Shown: one piece after another, positions 21,991 to 33,927 of the stretch
How positions within the stretch are numbered: position 1 is the first letter of the stretch
Layout: each line of letters starts with the position of its first letter
Source of the DNA: Avena insularis
Taxonomy: Eukaryota > Streptophyta > Magnoliopsida > Poales > Poaceae
Assembly: GCA_023614405.1 (NCBI GenBank)
Contig: CM042688.1
Coordinates: 440,314,028 to 440,378,027 of the forward strand
DNA: 64,000 nucleotides
Reading direction: 5' to 3'
Program-made: the position numbers and the translations under genes
The notes under the pieces: model-generated
The model's database searches: none
The model's input: only the letters and a program-made list of their open reading frames with translations
Told to the model about the DNA's origin: nothing

Positions 21991-23195
21991 ATGCGCTACA
22001 GCAACACTCGCCTCACCGGCAAGTGCCGCGGTGATGGGCGAGTCGACTTCGTCGCTAATGCCAGTTACGACCAACGCGACCCGAAGAACTTCCGCCGTGA
22101 CGGTGGAAACTACCGCGCCAACAACGCGACAAGGCCTAAATTCAACCCCTCCACCCTGCATAACCAACCCCGCGTCTACCACCGCAGGGAGGGGAAACCC
22201 GCCACCCACACCACTGCAGACTCCCACTCCCTGAAGGAGATCGAAAAGGCAAGGAAAGCAAGGGAGGACCCCAACAATAACCCACCAAGGGACAATGGAA
22301 ATGTCGAAGGGTTTGGCAACACCATCATCTCGCTACATACCTTCACCGGGCTAGGCACCAAACGCGAGAAAAAGGTGCTTGCCTGTGCAGTCGCCATCAA
22401 TGCAGTGACCCAAGTTGACATCCCCTGCTTCCTCAACTGGTCCGAGCAGAGCATCACCTGGAGTCGCCAAGACCACGCGCCCAGGATCGAGTACCCAGGG
22501 CGAGTCGCCCTGGTAGTCATGCCTAAAGTAGCCGACTACTGGTTGCCCAAGACACTGATGGAAAGCGGAAGCTCCATCAACATCATGTACCTGGACACAT
22601 TCAAGCGTCTCCACCTCCTAGAGTCGGCGATCAAGCAGACACTCACCACTTTCCACGTCATCGTCCCCGGTCAGAAGGCGTACCTGATCGGCAAGGTGAC
22701 GCCGCTAGTCTCCTTCGACACACAAGCAAACTTCCGCACTGTGCGGATCATCTTCGAGCTGGTGAACTTCCGCAGCCCCTACTACTGCATCCTAGGGTGC
22801 CAGGCATTCGCCAAGTTCATGGCGACCCTACATTACGCCTACAACATGATGAAGCTTCCGGGGCCAAGCGGCATCATCACCGTCCACGGCGACCCCGACA
22901 TGGCCGTGGAGTGCAAGGACAAAGGCGCCGAGCTCGCTGACGCTGTCATCGCCGCGGAAACAAATCACGCGGACGAGGTCATGAAATACGCGAGCAACAT
23001 CGACAAGGATGACCCCACCATATTGAAGAAGCCAACTGCTGTAAGCTCCACCTTCGAGGCGACCACGCACACCTGCACCGTCGAGCTCCTACCAAGCGAC
23101 TCTAGCCAGACAGTTACCATCAGGACAAACATGAGTCCCACATAGGAAAGAGCTCTCATCGGGTTCCTAAGTGAGAATCGCGACATCTTCGCATG
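21991..23195 (+). pseudogene. Protease region of Tat element 2, cut by Tekay insertion
   Basis: A 384-codon open frame (21991-23145). Gag C terminus and linker first, then the aspartic protease region. The active site reads TLMESGSSINIMYLDTF at about 22548-22600, so the catalytic Asp of the usual DGGSS motif is replaced by Glu and the enzyme should be dead. Next come ILGCQAFAKFMATLHYAYNM and GPSGIITVHGDPDMAVECKD, matching element 1. After a stop at 23143-23145, RT N-terminal sequence (ALIGFLSENRDIFAC) runs up to 23195, where the Tekay LTR begins. Confidence 0.82.
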
Positions 23196-26048
23196 TGTAA
23201 GATCTCACCATAATAAGGTAAGATCCCTGTGATTGCAGTGGTAGTCCCTGGATCGAAATGCTAGCACCCACAGTTTAAGATGAAGTACACAGAAACAAAG
23301 GTCATTATTACATCGCATGTCCAGGAATATAATGGTTCTTACAACTCACTTAGCCCAAGGCTAACATTATTCAAGGTTCACATTACATAGTATAATAATA
23401 GAGTCTTTTGTCTTCATGCGCCACAAGCAAACATGTCGAGTATAGACCCGCAACCCTACTCATCATCAGAGTATCCTGCAACATAATAAGTTATAGCCAC
23501 AAGGGTCAATACATTTGGAATTTTATTACCAAGTGATACCATAGATACTTAGTATAATCCAACAACTAAATGAATATATGGCTAAGTGTGGTTTTGGCTG
23601 ACTTTGCTAAAAGCAAGGTTTTATCTCATAGTTTTTGAAGAGTAAGTTTTCTCTTTCAAAACACTAAGGTACCAATGATAGACATCACTGAACCTCTACC
23701 CTTGTTCACCCACAAGTTTTAACTTAGAGAAATTTGGGTGAGGAGATTATTGAACTGCTTCACTGTCTTGATGCTCAGAAATTGTCCATAAGCGGGGACA
23801 CGGCTAAGTACTTAGTACCCTCTCGAGAGGTGGTGCACTTTCCCCACAAGACTCAACATGCATCGAGACGAGACTTTTCAGAAGCAATCCCTCAGACCAC
23901 CACGGACGCGTTCCATCCTATAATATCTACCACCCTGTGTCTATCTGGCTGAGTTCTTGCAACTTAGTCGGTCAAGGCAGAGCCCATATGCCAAGTGGCT
24001 GCACTAGAAGCTTTGCGACAAGAACGTCTCCAATCTCTTTGTTCCTGGGTGGCCATCCACAAGTGCGATACACCAGCTGACCATAGAAATGGCCTCTGAG
24101 TAACCACTCGACATAATCCAAGCAAGTCCCATTCCACCTAGGTGTTTCATTAACATTAGTTGTTTTCTTAATCAAACAAAATAATATCTTTCCATACCAT
24201 CTTGATATGAATTTCCACCCACGAATTCTAATAGCATGGCTAAGCACTCTAGCATACGATGTCTTTCAACTAGGAAATACTACCAAGATATAATCTATAG
24301 GATAGCATAGCAACAATATAATTAATCCTACCATGCTAAGATCTAACAAAGTAGCACTAGTGCAATAGTGAAAATAATAGGACATGAGATGAAATATCAC
24401 TTGCCTTGGTAGCTAGGGGAATAGGTGCAATCCTCACAGTAACAAAATTCACAATCCACACAATCTACAAAAAGAATAATACAACAACAATAATTCAATC
24501 AATATAGCATCACAAAAATATGAATGCATGTAAATGCAATGATATGAAATAAACTCTAAAACTTGCAGAGTCTATAGTACAGAGGTTAAAATACTCTATA
24601 TAAAGGCATAAGGAATACCTAAAAACAATTTATGAAGTAATTTTTATGGGCAAAATACTCCTAAAAAGGTTCTGCCTATAACTCTAATTTTTTAGAAGCA
24701 AAAGTGTGAAACAAGGCCTCAATAATAAAGGTCTCATTTTTTTGAATCCATAGACACCAAATTTGCATTTTTCTGAATTGTGGATCAAAAGTTATTGAAT
24801 TTATAAGTTTAATATATATTCTGTCTATTTTCTAATTAAACAGATGCACAGGTTGACGTGGCGTAATCCTACTGGCCCGTACCGATTCAGTCGGATCGAC
24901 CGCTACGGGCCGTCAGATTATAAGTGGCAACGGATGGACCAGATCAGCCGTACCTGTTCGATCATCGATCTAATCTAAGCCGCTGGCGACAGATCCAACG
25001 GCTCCTACGACTCAGCCAGGAACGAGCGGCGCTGACTTACTGCACGCCGCGGCGACGCGTCGGGAGGCGGTGTTCCAGCGGTTCTAAAGGGGCAGGGGGT
25101 CCGAGGACTCTTACCAGAGGTCAAGGCGGTCGTGGTGGTGTTAGTGATGGTCACGGTGGAGGGAGAGGTGCTCTGCTTCGCTCCAGATTCCTCGCCGGAG
25201 TTCTACCGACGGTGGAGCTCGTGTCTCCGAGACGGTGGCGTCAATCTGTGGCTCGAGCAGGCAAGAAGAGAGGTTAGGGAGGTGCGCCCGGGTCAGTACT
25301 GTCTAGTAGAGGCTAAAAAGGGGCGGCGGAAACCGTAGACTTACCAGAAAAGTTGACGGACAGCAGCGACAGAGGGAGTTCGCCGACGATGATCGTGTTG
25401 TCGACCTGGGGCAAGAAAAGGAACGTGGCCAGGGTTAAAAGGTGCTCTAGAACCTAGTGAAGATGATAAAGCGGAGAGGAGGGCGCGTCACGGTCGAGGC
25501 TCACCTGAATCGTCGCCGGAGTCACGTCGGAGAGCAGCGGTTCGAGCTCGCAATTGGGGAGCCTGGGGGCTCTCCAGGGGTGGTGAGTGAGGGGAAACTG
25601 ATGAGGAGGGAGAGGGGATTAAGAAGGATTGGTCGCGGTGGAGATTCAATGTGTGTAACACTCAAATTCGACCGGGTTTTAGAAACGGCGGAGGGAGGTG
25701 GTCAGTTTGTCGCCTGGGTGGAAGAAGATGAGGTGGCGACGACGTGGAGGTGGGGCCAGGGGGTAAGTGGGAGGGGGTGTGCAGGGGGACGGCGAGAAAA
25801 AGAAGGAGCGGAGGGTGGCCCGGGTGGGATTGCTGGGCTAGGTTGGGCCAAATAGGCCAGATGCTGCTGCTGCATTTTTTTCTCCTTTTTGCTTTTTCTT
25901 TTCCTAGGTTTTGAATTAGCAAAAGTGTTCCAAATTGCCTCAAAATTTCATCAAATTTTTGGAGGACAACTAGATGCAATGCAACACATGCCATGATGAT
26001 ATGAGTGCAATGATGATGGTTTTCAGATGAAAATTTTGGAATGTTACA
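23196..26048 (-). repeat. 3' LTR of Tekay element
   Basis: Plus strand begins TGTAAGATCTCACC and ends GGAATGTTACA. Near copy of 33928-36785 and related to the solo LTR 57269-60188. It contains an AT-rich part and a GC-rich island at about 24850-25860. On the element strand the polypurine tract TTAAGGGGGTTAGG abuts the start (26051-26064). Confidence 0.9.
23783..23850. other. Three-palindrome LTR block, Tekay 3' LTR
   Basis: TGTCC/GGACA arms, CTAAGTACTTAG at 23804-23815 and CCTCTCGAGAGG at 23819-23830, then GGTGCACTTTCCCCAC. The same block occurs at 34505 in the 5' LTR and 57850 in the solo LTR. Confidence 0.8.
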
Positions 26049-26060
26049 AACCTAACCCCC

Positions 26061-29000
26061 TTAAGATGAATCTCGCCCTCGAGATTCGGGTTGGCTAGCA
26101 AATAGGTGAGGGTTATCTCTCCGAAGTTCATCCTCTCGCTCCCACGTTGCTTCTGATTCAGTGTGATGGTTCCACTGTATTTTGCAGAATTTGACTGTCT
26201 TGGTACGTGTAATTCTCTCTGCTGTCTCCAGAACCTTAATAGGTTTCTCTTCATAAGTGAGATCATTCTCTAGCCGAACTTCCTCTAACGGTATAGTGTC
26301 TTTTAACAAAGTCTCTTCTATCTCTGGGTGACATTTTTTCAGCTGACTGACATGAAATACATTATGAACTGCTGACAGAGATTCTGGTAATTCTATCTCA
26401 TATGCCACTTCTCCTTTGCGGCTCAAAATCTTGAAGGGTCCTACATAGCATGGTGCTAATTTTCCTTTGATTCCAAATATCTTCACACCGCGAAGTGGTG
26501 GTACCCTGAGATAAGCTCTATCACCAACCTCATAGGTGACCTCTCTACGTTTTTGATCTGCATAGCTCTTTTGTCGAGATTGGGCTACCTTTAGCCTATC
26601 CCTCACCATCTTGACTTTCTCTTCGGCCTCCTTGATTAGGTCTGGTCCGAACAAATTTCTTTCTCCTACTCCATTCCACAACAATGGTGTAGTACACTTC
26701 CTTCCATAAAGGAATTCAAATAGAGCCATTTATATGCTTGATTGATAGCTATTGTTGTAGGAAAACTCCGCATATGGTAGACTTTCATCCCAACTAGATC
26801 CATAGTCTAACGCACAAGCTCTTAACATATCTTCCAATATCTGATTGGTCCTTTTTGTCTACCCATCAGTTTGTGGATGAAACACAGTGCTGAATTCTAG
26901 TCGAATTCCCAATGACTCGTGAAGTTGTCGCCAAAAGTGCGAAGTGAATTGAGTTCCTCTATCTGACACAATACTCTTAGGCATCCCATGTAAACATACA
27001 ATTCTATTCATGTATATCTTGGCTAGCTTGGCACTTGTGTAAATGGTCTTCACCGGTATGAAATGAGCCACTTTTGTCAGGCGATCAACAATAACCCATA
27101 TAGAATCGTGTCCCGATTTAGTCCTTGGCAGTCCGGTGATAAAATCCATACCGATTTTATCCCATTTCCAATCAGGTGTTGGTAGTGGTTGTAATAATCC
27201 TGCCGGTTTCCGATGTTCTACCTTTACATGACTACACACGTCGCACAAGGCAATGTGCTCTGCTATATCCTTCTTTAAATTATTCCACCAGAATCTTTCC
27301 TTAACATCCATATACATCTTGGTGTTGCCAAGATGAATTGAATATGGTGAGTTGTGAGCTTCTTGTAAGATCAACTTCTTAAGCTCAAGATCATGCGGAA
27401 TACATATACGTTTTTCGTACCATAAGGTTCCTTCTTCTTCTATATGAAATCCTTTTGCCTTGCCTTCACTAACTTTACTTTTGATTTCTTCTATTTCTTT
27501 GTCCATCTTTTGAGCTTCTTGGATTCTATTCATCAATGTGGGCTGCACTTCCAAGGATGCAAGGTATCCTTCAGACACTATCTCTAATCTCAACTCCCTA
27601 AATTGGGCACATAATTCCTCCGGCAATTCTCCTTTGTTGAGGCCATTTACATAAACCTTGCGGCTTAATGCATCGGCTATGACATTTTCCTTTCCAGGAT
27701 GGTATTGCAAACTTAAGTCGTAGTCCTTGATAAGTTCTAGCCATCTTGTTTGTCTCATGTTGAGTTCCTTCTGTGTAAAAATGTATTTTAGACTCTTGTG
27801 ACCGGTGAACATTTCATAATGCTTTCCCATAAGATAATGCCTCCATGTTTTTAAGGCATGTACAACTGATGCCAACTCTAGGTCATGAGTAGGATAGTCC
27901 ACTTCATGATTTTTGAGTTGCCTTGATGCATAAGCTACAACTCTACCTTCCTGCATTAGTACACCTCCCAGTCCTTGGTGATATGCATCACAATAGACTT
28001 GAAAGTCTTTCTCGAGATCTGGCAAACATAACACTGGTGCTGAAACTAATCTCTTCTTCAACTCTTGAAAACTGGCTTCACATGCTTCTTTCCAGTTAAA
28101 CTTCTTCTCTTTCTTTAGCAGATCAGTCATAGGTTTTGCTATATTTGAGAAATTTTCAATGAACCTCCGATAGTATGCTACTAGGCCTAGGAAACTACGG
28201 ATTTCTTTAACCGATTTAGGAGGTTCCCATTCTGTCATAGCTGCCACTTTTGCTGGGTCGACAGCTATACCACTTCCAGATACTATATGCCCAAGAAAAC
28301 CCACTTCATTCAGCCAAAATTCACATTTACTGAATTTGGCATATAGCTTGTGTTCCCTGAGTTTCTCCAGAATTAGGCGCAGATGTTCCTCATGTTCTTT
28401 GTTGCTCTTGGAATATACCAATATGTCATTGATGAATACCACTACAAACTTGTCAAGAAATTCCATGAATACCTTATTCATCATGTTCATGAAATAGGCC
28501 GGTGCATTAGTCAATCCAAACGACATCACTATATATTCATACAACCCATATGTAGTGGTGAATGCAGTCTTTGGTATATCATGTTCTCTAATCTTCAGTT
28601 GGAAGTATCCTGATCGAAGATCGATTTTTGAGAACACAAATGCTCCCTCCAGTTGATCAAAAAGATCATTAATTCTAGATAGGGGATATTTATTCTTTAT
28701 GGTCACTTCATTAAGTGATCGATAGTCTATGCATAGCCTTTGACTTCGGTCCTTCTTCTCAACAAACAAAACTGGTGCTCCCTAAGACGAAGAACTTGGT
28801 TGGATAAATCCCTTTTTGAACTGTTCTCCCAGCTGTTTCTTGAGTTCCTTTAACTCGTCCACCGACATTTTGTAAGGTCTCTTTGCTATAGGTCCAGTTC
28901 CTGGTAGTAAGTCTATCAGAAACTCCACATCCCTATCTGGTGGCATGCCAGGTAATTCTTCTGGGAACACATCCGGGTACTCCTTCACTATTAGTACACT

Positions 29001-29231
29001 ATCTAGGCTAACCCCCTTAAGAGAATTAACCTTGCTCCCCTTGGGTTCAAAGTTAGACTTGAACCTGATCCGCTTTTTCCGGGTGGTGAGCATAATTGCT
29101 TGGCACAATCAATCACTCCCTCATAACGTGTCAGCCAGTCCATCCCTAATATTACATCTAATCCTTGGGACTCTAGGATTATTAAATTAACTAGAAACTT
29201 GTTCTTTCCAATCTCTAGGATTATGTGTCGG
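26061..29231 (-). pseudogene. pol of Tekay element: RT, RNase H, integrase, chromodomain
   Basis: Single frame interrupted by stops at about 28779, 26856 and 26730. Protease end at 29231-29050 (DVILGMDWLTRYEGVIDC). The RT has [17 protein letters not shown] and [17 protein letters not shown], but the catalytic box reads FINDILVYS at about 28420-28440 instead of F/YIDD, so a catalytic Asp has become Asn. RNase H has [16 protein letters not shown] and [10 protein letters not shown]. Integrase has an HHCC-like zinc motif ending [22 protein letters not shown] and [12 protein letters not shown]. The C-terminal chromodomain reads VKFCKIQWNHHTESEATWER at about 26150-26210, marking a chromovirus that would target heterochromatin. 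Two stops fit CAG/CAA to TAG/TAA and one TGG to TAG. Confidence 0.92.
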
Positions 29232-30749
29232 TGATGACCCACAAGTATAGGGGGTGTATCGCAGTATTTTCGATAAGTAAGAGTGTCGAACCCAACGAGG
29301 AGCAGAAGGTGCTGGCTAGTGGTATGGATCAGGAATTCTCTGCAAATACTTAGCAAACGGATTTTTAGGGGTTTTCGATAAAGCAAGTAAATAAAGTACG
29401 AGTAAATAAAGACAGTAGGAATGAATGAAGCAAGTGGCCCAATCCTTTATGCAGCAAAGGACAAGCCGGTTGTATTACTTAAGATGACCAAACGTTCTCG
29501 AGGACACATGGGAAGACTGTCAAGTGCTTTCGCTTCATATAGTTGATTAATCTTCTCTAGCTTGCTAAGTGTTGTGTGGGTGAACCTGTGCTAATGTACC
29601 GCCCCATCCAAGCCTAATACATACTTGTGATTATACCCCTTGCAAACATCCGTAAGTACAAGAAAGTAATTAAGGTAGAAACCTAACCACAACTTTAAAC
29701 TCTAAGACTCTTACGTCCCTTGTGCAATGGTTTCCTAAAGGGGGGTTCAGGTTTTTGTCACTCCGGCAACCCCTACGATTAGTAGCCAAATACACAATGC
29801 ATTCCCCTAGGCCCGTATAGGTGAAGTGTCATGTAGTCGACATTCACATGACACCACTAGAAGAAGTATACCACAACTTAAATATCAAACAATTGAATCT
29901 TTCTCAACACAACTCCACTACTAACAACAAGACTTCTCCCATGTCCTCAAGAACAAAACGAACTACACACAAGACATCATATGGATCATGATCAGAGATG
30001 GAATAATTATGTATAACAATCTGAACATAAACAATAATTCAACGGTTCACTCAATAGCTTCAACTACAAGGAGTAATCAACACCGGGAAAGTTTCCCCTA
30101 TGAACTAATGCGAGATTCAACGCAATTGTTACAGCAATATGGACATGGTGATGAGGGTGCTGATGGCGGTGATGGTGGTGGTGATGATGATGATGATCCT
30201 GATGAAGTCCAGCTTGATGGTGGTGTTGATGGCGACGATCTCCCCTCTCCGGGAAGGAATTCCCCCGGCAGAAATTTGTCTGCCCGGAGAGATCTTTCTC
30301 TCTCGGTGTTTTCCGCCCTGCAGAGGCGGCGGAATCTTTCTGTGGTTGCTCCCCGAGTCTTAGGGTTTCGGTAGGATGATATATGCCAGAGGAGAGAGGC
30401 TGGAGTGGGCCAGGGTGGCCACACCACCTCCAGGCGTGGCCTAGGGCTACCCGCGCCAGGGGGTGGTGTGGGCCTCCTATGGCCCATCTCCACTCCGTCT
30501 TCTGGCATCCTTAGTCTTCTAGAAAAAAAGGATTTTTTGTATATTTTCCCGGATTTTCTGATCTTCGCGAATTTTGCCTCCAAACAACACCTTTTCCATG
30601 AAAATCCGGACTGCAGCGGTCCATTCTCCAAAAGTCATCAATCATGCAAAAATAGATGAAATAACATAAGTATCACCTCTCAATACGAAATATATCAATG
30701 AATAATAGTGAATTAAGACATAGAATAGTGATGCAAAATGGACGTATCA
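29232..30749 (-). mobile_element. Solo LTR, 1518 bp, target duplication GTCGG
   Basis: Bordered by GTCGG at 29227-29231 and 30750-30754. Plus strand starts TGATGACCCACAAG and ends GGACGTATCA, so the LTR reads TGATACGTCC to GGGTCATCA on the minus strand. This end matches the LTR fragment at 1-1079, and the promoter-proximal part resembles 49362-50796. It has no primer site or coding domain, so it is a solo LTR produced by recombination. The GAT-rich stretch near 30140-30230 gives spurious acidic ORFs on both strands. Confidence 0.93.
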
Positions 30750-30754
30750 GTCGG

Positions 30755-32025
30755 CACCCAGAATTTACTATCATTTCTCCACCTGGGGAGCTTACCTTAA
30801 TGGGGCATCCAATGGTTTCAGTGGAGAGTTTGTTTTTGACTATAAATGCTCTTGAAATGAATGAATGCGATGCGCCGGTATCGAAAAGGATAAGTGCAGG
30901 AAGGGAATTAATCTTGAACTTACCGATCACGTTATCAGACCCTTTTTGAATTTCCTCCACATTGATGTGATTCACATGACCCTTTTGAAATGGGTTTGGC
31001 TTAGCCCCATCAGTCTCCTTGTCTAGGCATTCATTAGCATAGTGCCCTGTCTTCTTGCACTTGAAACACTCAACCTGACTGATGTCTTTCTTTGCTGGCT
31101 GGTTATGGCGATTCTGACCATTTTGATTCCCATGGCCATGACTATTGTGGTTATTCCTGTACCCACCTTTGTTGTGTCCACGATGATTGTTTCCATCATG
31201 GTGGTGGTTATTGTTACGATAGTTGTTATGATTCCCATTCTTGTGGAATCCAGAACTCCCGCTTCCATCACCATGAGATCGCTTGTGAGGTGATCCTGAT
31301 CCAAACTTATCAAAATGGTGCTTCCTCTTTCTACCTTCCACTTGCTTCATCTTGTTTTCTAGGATGGTGGCTTTGTCACATAGAGATTGATAGGTTGGGA
31401 CATAAGCAACAAATAGTTGCATAGATATCTCATCATTCAGCCCATCAAGGAACTTCTCCTTTCTCTTTGCGTCAATGTCAACATCATCTGGTGCATAACG
31501 TGACAGATTGTTGAACTCTTCGATGTACTCAGAAATACTGTGGTGGCGTTGTTTGAGGTTGTGAAACTCCTTTTTCTTCAACCCCATTATTCCAGAAGAG
31601 ATGTGAGTGGTACGAAATGCATCCTCAAACATTGCCCAGGTTACTTCTTCAATAGGGTGAGTAACTTGGAAATTGTCCCACCAAGTAGCTGCATGACCTT
31701 CCAGCAAGTGTGCTACAAATCTGACTTTTTCTGCATCAGTGCATCCAACTGTGACTAAATCCTTATTCACAGAGCATAGCCAGTCATTTGCTACCATGGT
31801 ATCAGTAGTACCAGAGAACTTAGCAGGTCTCAGCCTTAGAAATCTGGTGAGCATATCCAGAGGTGGTGGATTGTTCTGGTTGTTATTATTGTTATTGTTG
31901 TTGTTCTGATTTAGGTTCGCCATGAACTGAGTCATCATCTGCATCAACTGTGTCTGTGCAGCCATCATTTGCTGCATTCCATTGCCATTGTCGTTGTTAT
32001 CTTCGTTGTTGCGTCGGGGAGGCAT
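30755..32025 (-). pseudogene. gag-protease of Tekay element
   Basis: Start chosen at 32025 (MPPRRNNEDNNDN), typical for this lineage; the longer frame upstream is leader. Order: Asn-rich N terminus, capsid domain (LRLRPAKFSGTTDTMVANDW, ATWWDNFQVTHP, EFHNLKQRHHSISEYIEEF), basic His/Asn-rich linker, zinc knuckle CFKCKKTGHYANEC (CX2CX4HX4C, RNA binding) and aspartic protease active site ILFDTGASHSFIS with catalytic Asp present. About 420 codons are open with no stop, the best preserved gag in the window. The frame is cut by the solo LTR at 30750, and the rest of the protease resumes at 29231. Confidence 0.92.
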
Positions 32026-32216
32026 CTGTGGGTTTAATAAGGGTAAGTAAAGATAGATAACCCAAGTAAAATAACAACAATCAAACAAACAAGCACATGC
32101 AGGTTCAACATCACGACAATAACAGAGTTTGCGAAAATAAACATACTAGCATAGTCACCCACATGTCGGTATGATCTATGCGACTCAATAATAAAACGAT
32201 AGATAGATGGATATCG

Positions 32217-33026
32217 CTACTCCTCCATGTCGACTTCCTCCTCCACTAGTGCAAGTCCTGCTGCGGCGAATCCTACCTTGTATTCCTCCAAGATTGTAGA
32301 CAAAGCATCGATCTTCGCTTGCAAATCTCTCTTCTGTGTGCGTAGCCTCTCTATCACCTCGTGATCTGCCTCCAGCTCAATGTCCTCAAGCTCTAACTCG
32401 GCCTCCAAGTCTCTAATCTTCTTATTCCTCTCCTGAACCTTCTTCTCTTGATTCTTGAATTTCTTATCCTGGTCTTCAAACTTCTTCTCCATTTCCTTGA
32501 TTCACTTCTCCTGTTCCTGGAAGGCCTTGTCTTTCTCCTTAAGTTGGACTCGTAGTTCATCGTTCCTAAGCATCACATTAGTCCTATCAGTATCAAGGCT
32601 CCTGATAAGGCTCTCTAAGTCCTGGAGGTGGTGACACACGGGCTTGATAGTCTCCTTAGTGGCCTCGTCCAGCACAATAGGCTCTCCATCCTCGTCGCGT
32701 CTCCCAAAGAAGTGAAAGTAGTGGCTCTTGATCTCGGAAGAGTGACGTCCACATAGGCATCCCAACAGCTCCTGCATAGCCACGTCGAGCCCTCTCTCTA
32801 AGTCATCGTGGTGTATCTTGAAGGCGATCTCCTTAGTTTGGGGTTCTGTCTCGCGTCCTGGCTGGGTAACTCTGAATCCCCATAAGTCCTTCCTCTGAAA
32901 TTTCCTCAACTGAAGTCCCTGAATGGTAGGAATTGGAAGAGCGAGCACCTGGACGAGCTCCAACATGCGAGTCCTGAAGCGAGTTCCCTTGAAATCCTCG
33001 GCCATGTTGTAGACAACACTAGGCAT
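32217..33026 (-). pseudogene. Extra coding module 2 upstream of gag (ORF0-like), Tekay element
   Basis: Reads from about 33026 (MPSVVYNMAEDFKG) through KDLWGFRVTQPGRE, AFKIHHDDLERGLDVAMQEL and HYFHFFGRRDEDGEPIVLDE, then a long charged coiled coil (EKDKAFQEQEK, one stop at about 32499, then EKKFEDQDKKFKNQEKK to DLQAKIDALSTILEEYKVGF) and stops at 32217. No known enzyme domain. Some rice gypsy elements (RIRE3/RIRE8, from memory) carry an extra ORF before gag. A role in assembly or RNA binding would be a guess. It lies 190 bp upstream of gag on the same strand. Confidence 0.65.
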
Positions 33027-33262
33027 CTTTTGCATAGCATGGAAAAAATAGTAATAACACAAGTCTAGAGAAAGAAAACACAAGTCGCAAAATATGCAAA
33101 GATAAAATAAAATCAACCAACAAAACATCCTCAAACCAAGTAGCAATACATTATTCAACTGAAGCAATCAAGGTTCCAAACATAACTTATTTTTTCCATA
33201 CCACATAGGTCGGTATGATCAAAATACTAACGTGATAAAACGCCAAGGGTGGTGGTCCAACT

Positions 33263-33775
33263 AGTATCTCATTCCTTATTAACCAAGGTAGAAATCTGGG
33301 CATCCTTGGTAGCAATCTGCTTGTCTTGGTTGCATAGCTCCAAAGCCAATCCTATGATATCCTTACTTAGTCGTTTTACCATGGCCTTTGAATCTTGGAC
33401 ACGACATTTCTCCTCCATGAGATCCTCCTGAGTATTGAGCATTCTATACTTAAGTATTTCCCCAAGTTCCTCAATGGCTTTCCACGCAGCATTCCTTGTA
33501 GAGTCAAAGAATGACGTGTGCATTTTGAGTTGGTGAACATGCAGAATCCTGTACTCTTGGGATCATCTTCCTTGTTCTTATACAAATGGATGTGCACCCA
33601 CCAATACTCTTGTCCCTCGTCTATCACAGGAAATCCCTTGTACACGGCTTCACCATCCATCCCTAATCCGATCATGAGGTTCTTGAGTGCCTTGGGAAAT
33701 TCCGTCTCACACTCAAGGGTCATAGTCATCAGTGGTCCCTTCTTGATAGATTCATTGATGGTAGAAATCTACAAA
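33263..33775 (-). pseudogene. Extra coding module 1 upstream of gag (ORF0-like), Tekay element
   Basis: A possible splice acceptor (TTTTTGTAG) is at about 33770-33778. The following frame reads PKALKNLMIGLGMDGEAVY, EGQEYWWVHIHLYKNKEDDP and, after a frameshift near 33525, RNAAWKAIEELGEILKYRM and a helical tail KAMVKRLSKDIIGLALEL to the stop at about 33269. The order (small domain with W-x-V, then a helix with AxxAIEEL, then coiled coil) parallels module 2, suggesting a duplicated unit or two exons of one gene. Function unknown. Confidence 0.55.
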
Positions 33776-33913
33776 AATAGATGAGAAAGGATGATCAGGA
33801 AAAGTTTTATGAGATGGAAAGACAAGTGTAAAGTTTGAATATAAAGTTATTTTTCCTATGGGTTTTCCTTAGTGTAATCCAACCTAGGGTCACGAACCTA
33901 CAAGCAACACAGT

Positions 33914-33925
33914 GCTCTGATACCA
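33914..33925 (-). other. Primer-binding site of Tekay element (initiator Met tRNA type)
   Basis: Plus strand GCTCTGATACCA, i.e. TGGTATCAGAGC on the element strand, two bases from the 5' LTR end at 33928. It is complementary to the 3' end of plant initiator methionine tRNA. Confidence 0.85.
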
Positions 33926-33927
33926 TC

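Noticed and set aside
25457..25855. 132-codon frame in a GC-rich island
   Set aside because: Lies inside the Tekay 3' LTR and is disrupted in the paired LTR at 36168-36431.
30098..30631. 177-codon minus-strand Pro/Ser-rich frame
   Set aside because: Entirely within the solo LTR 29232-30749, low complexity.
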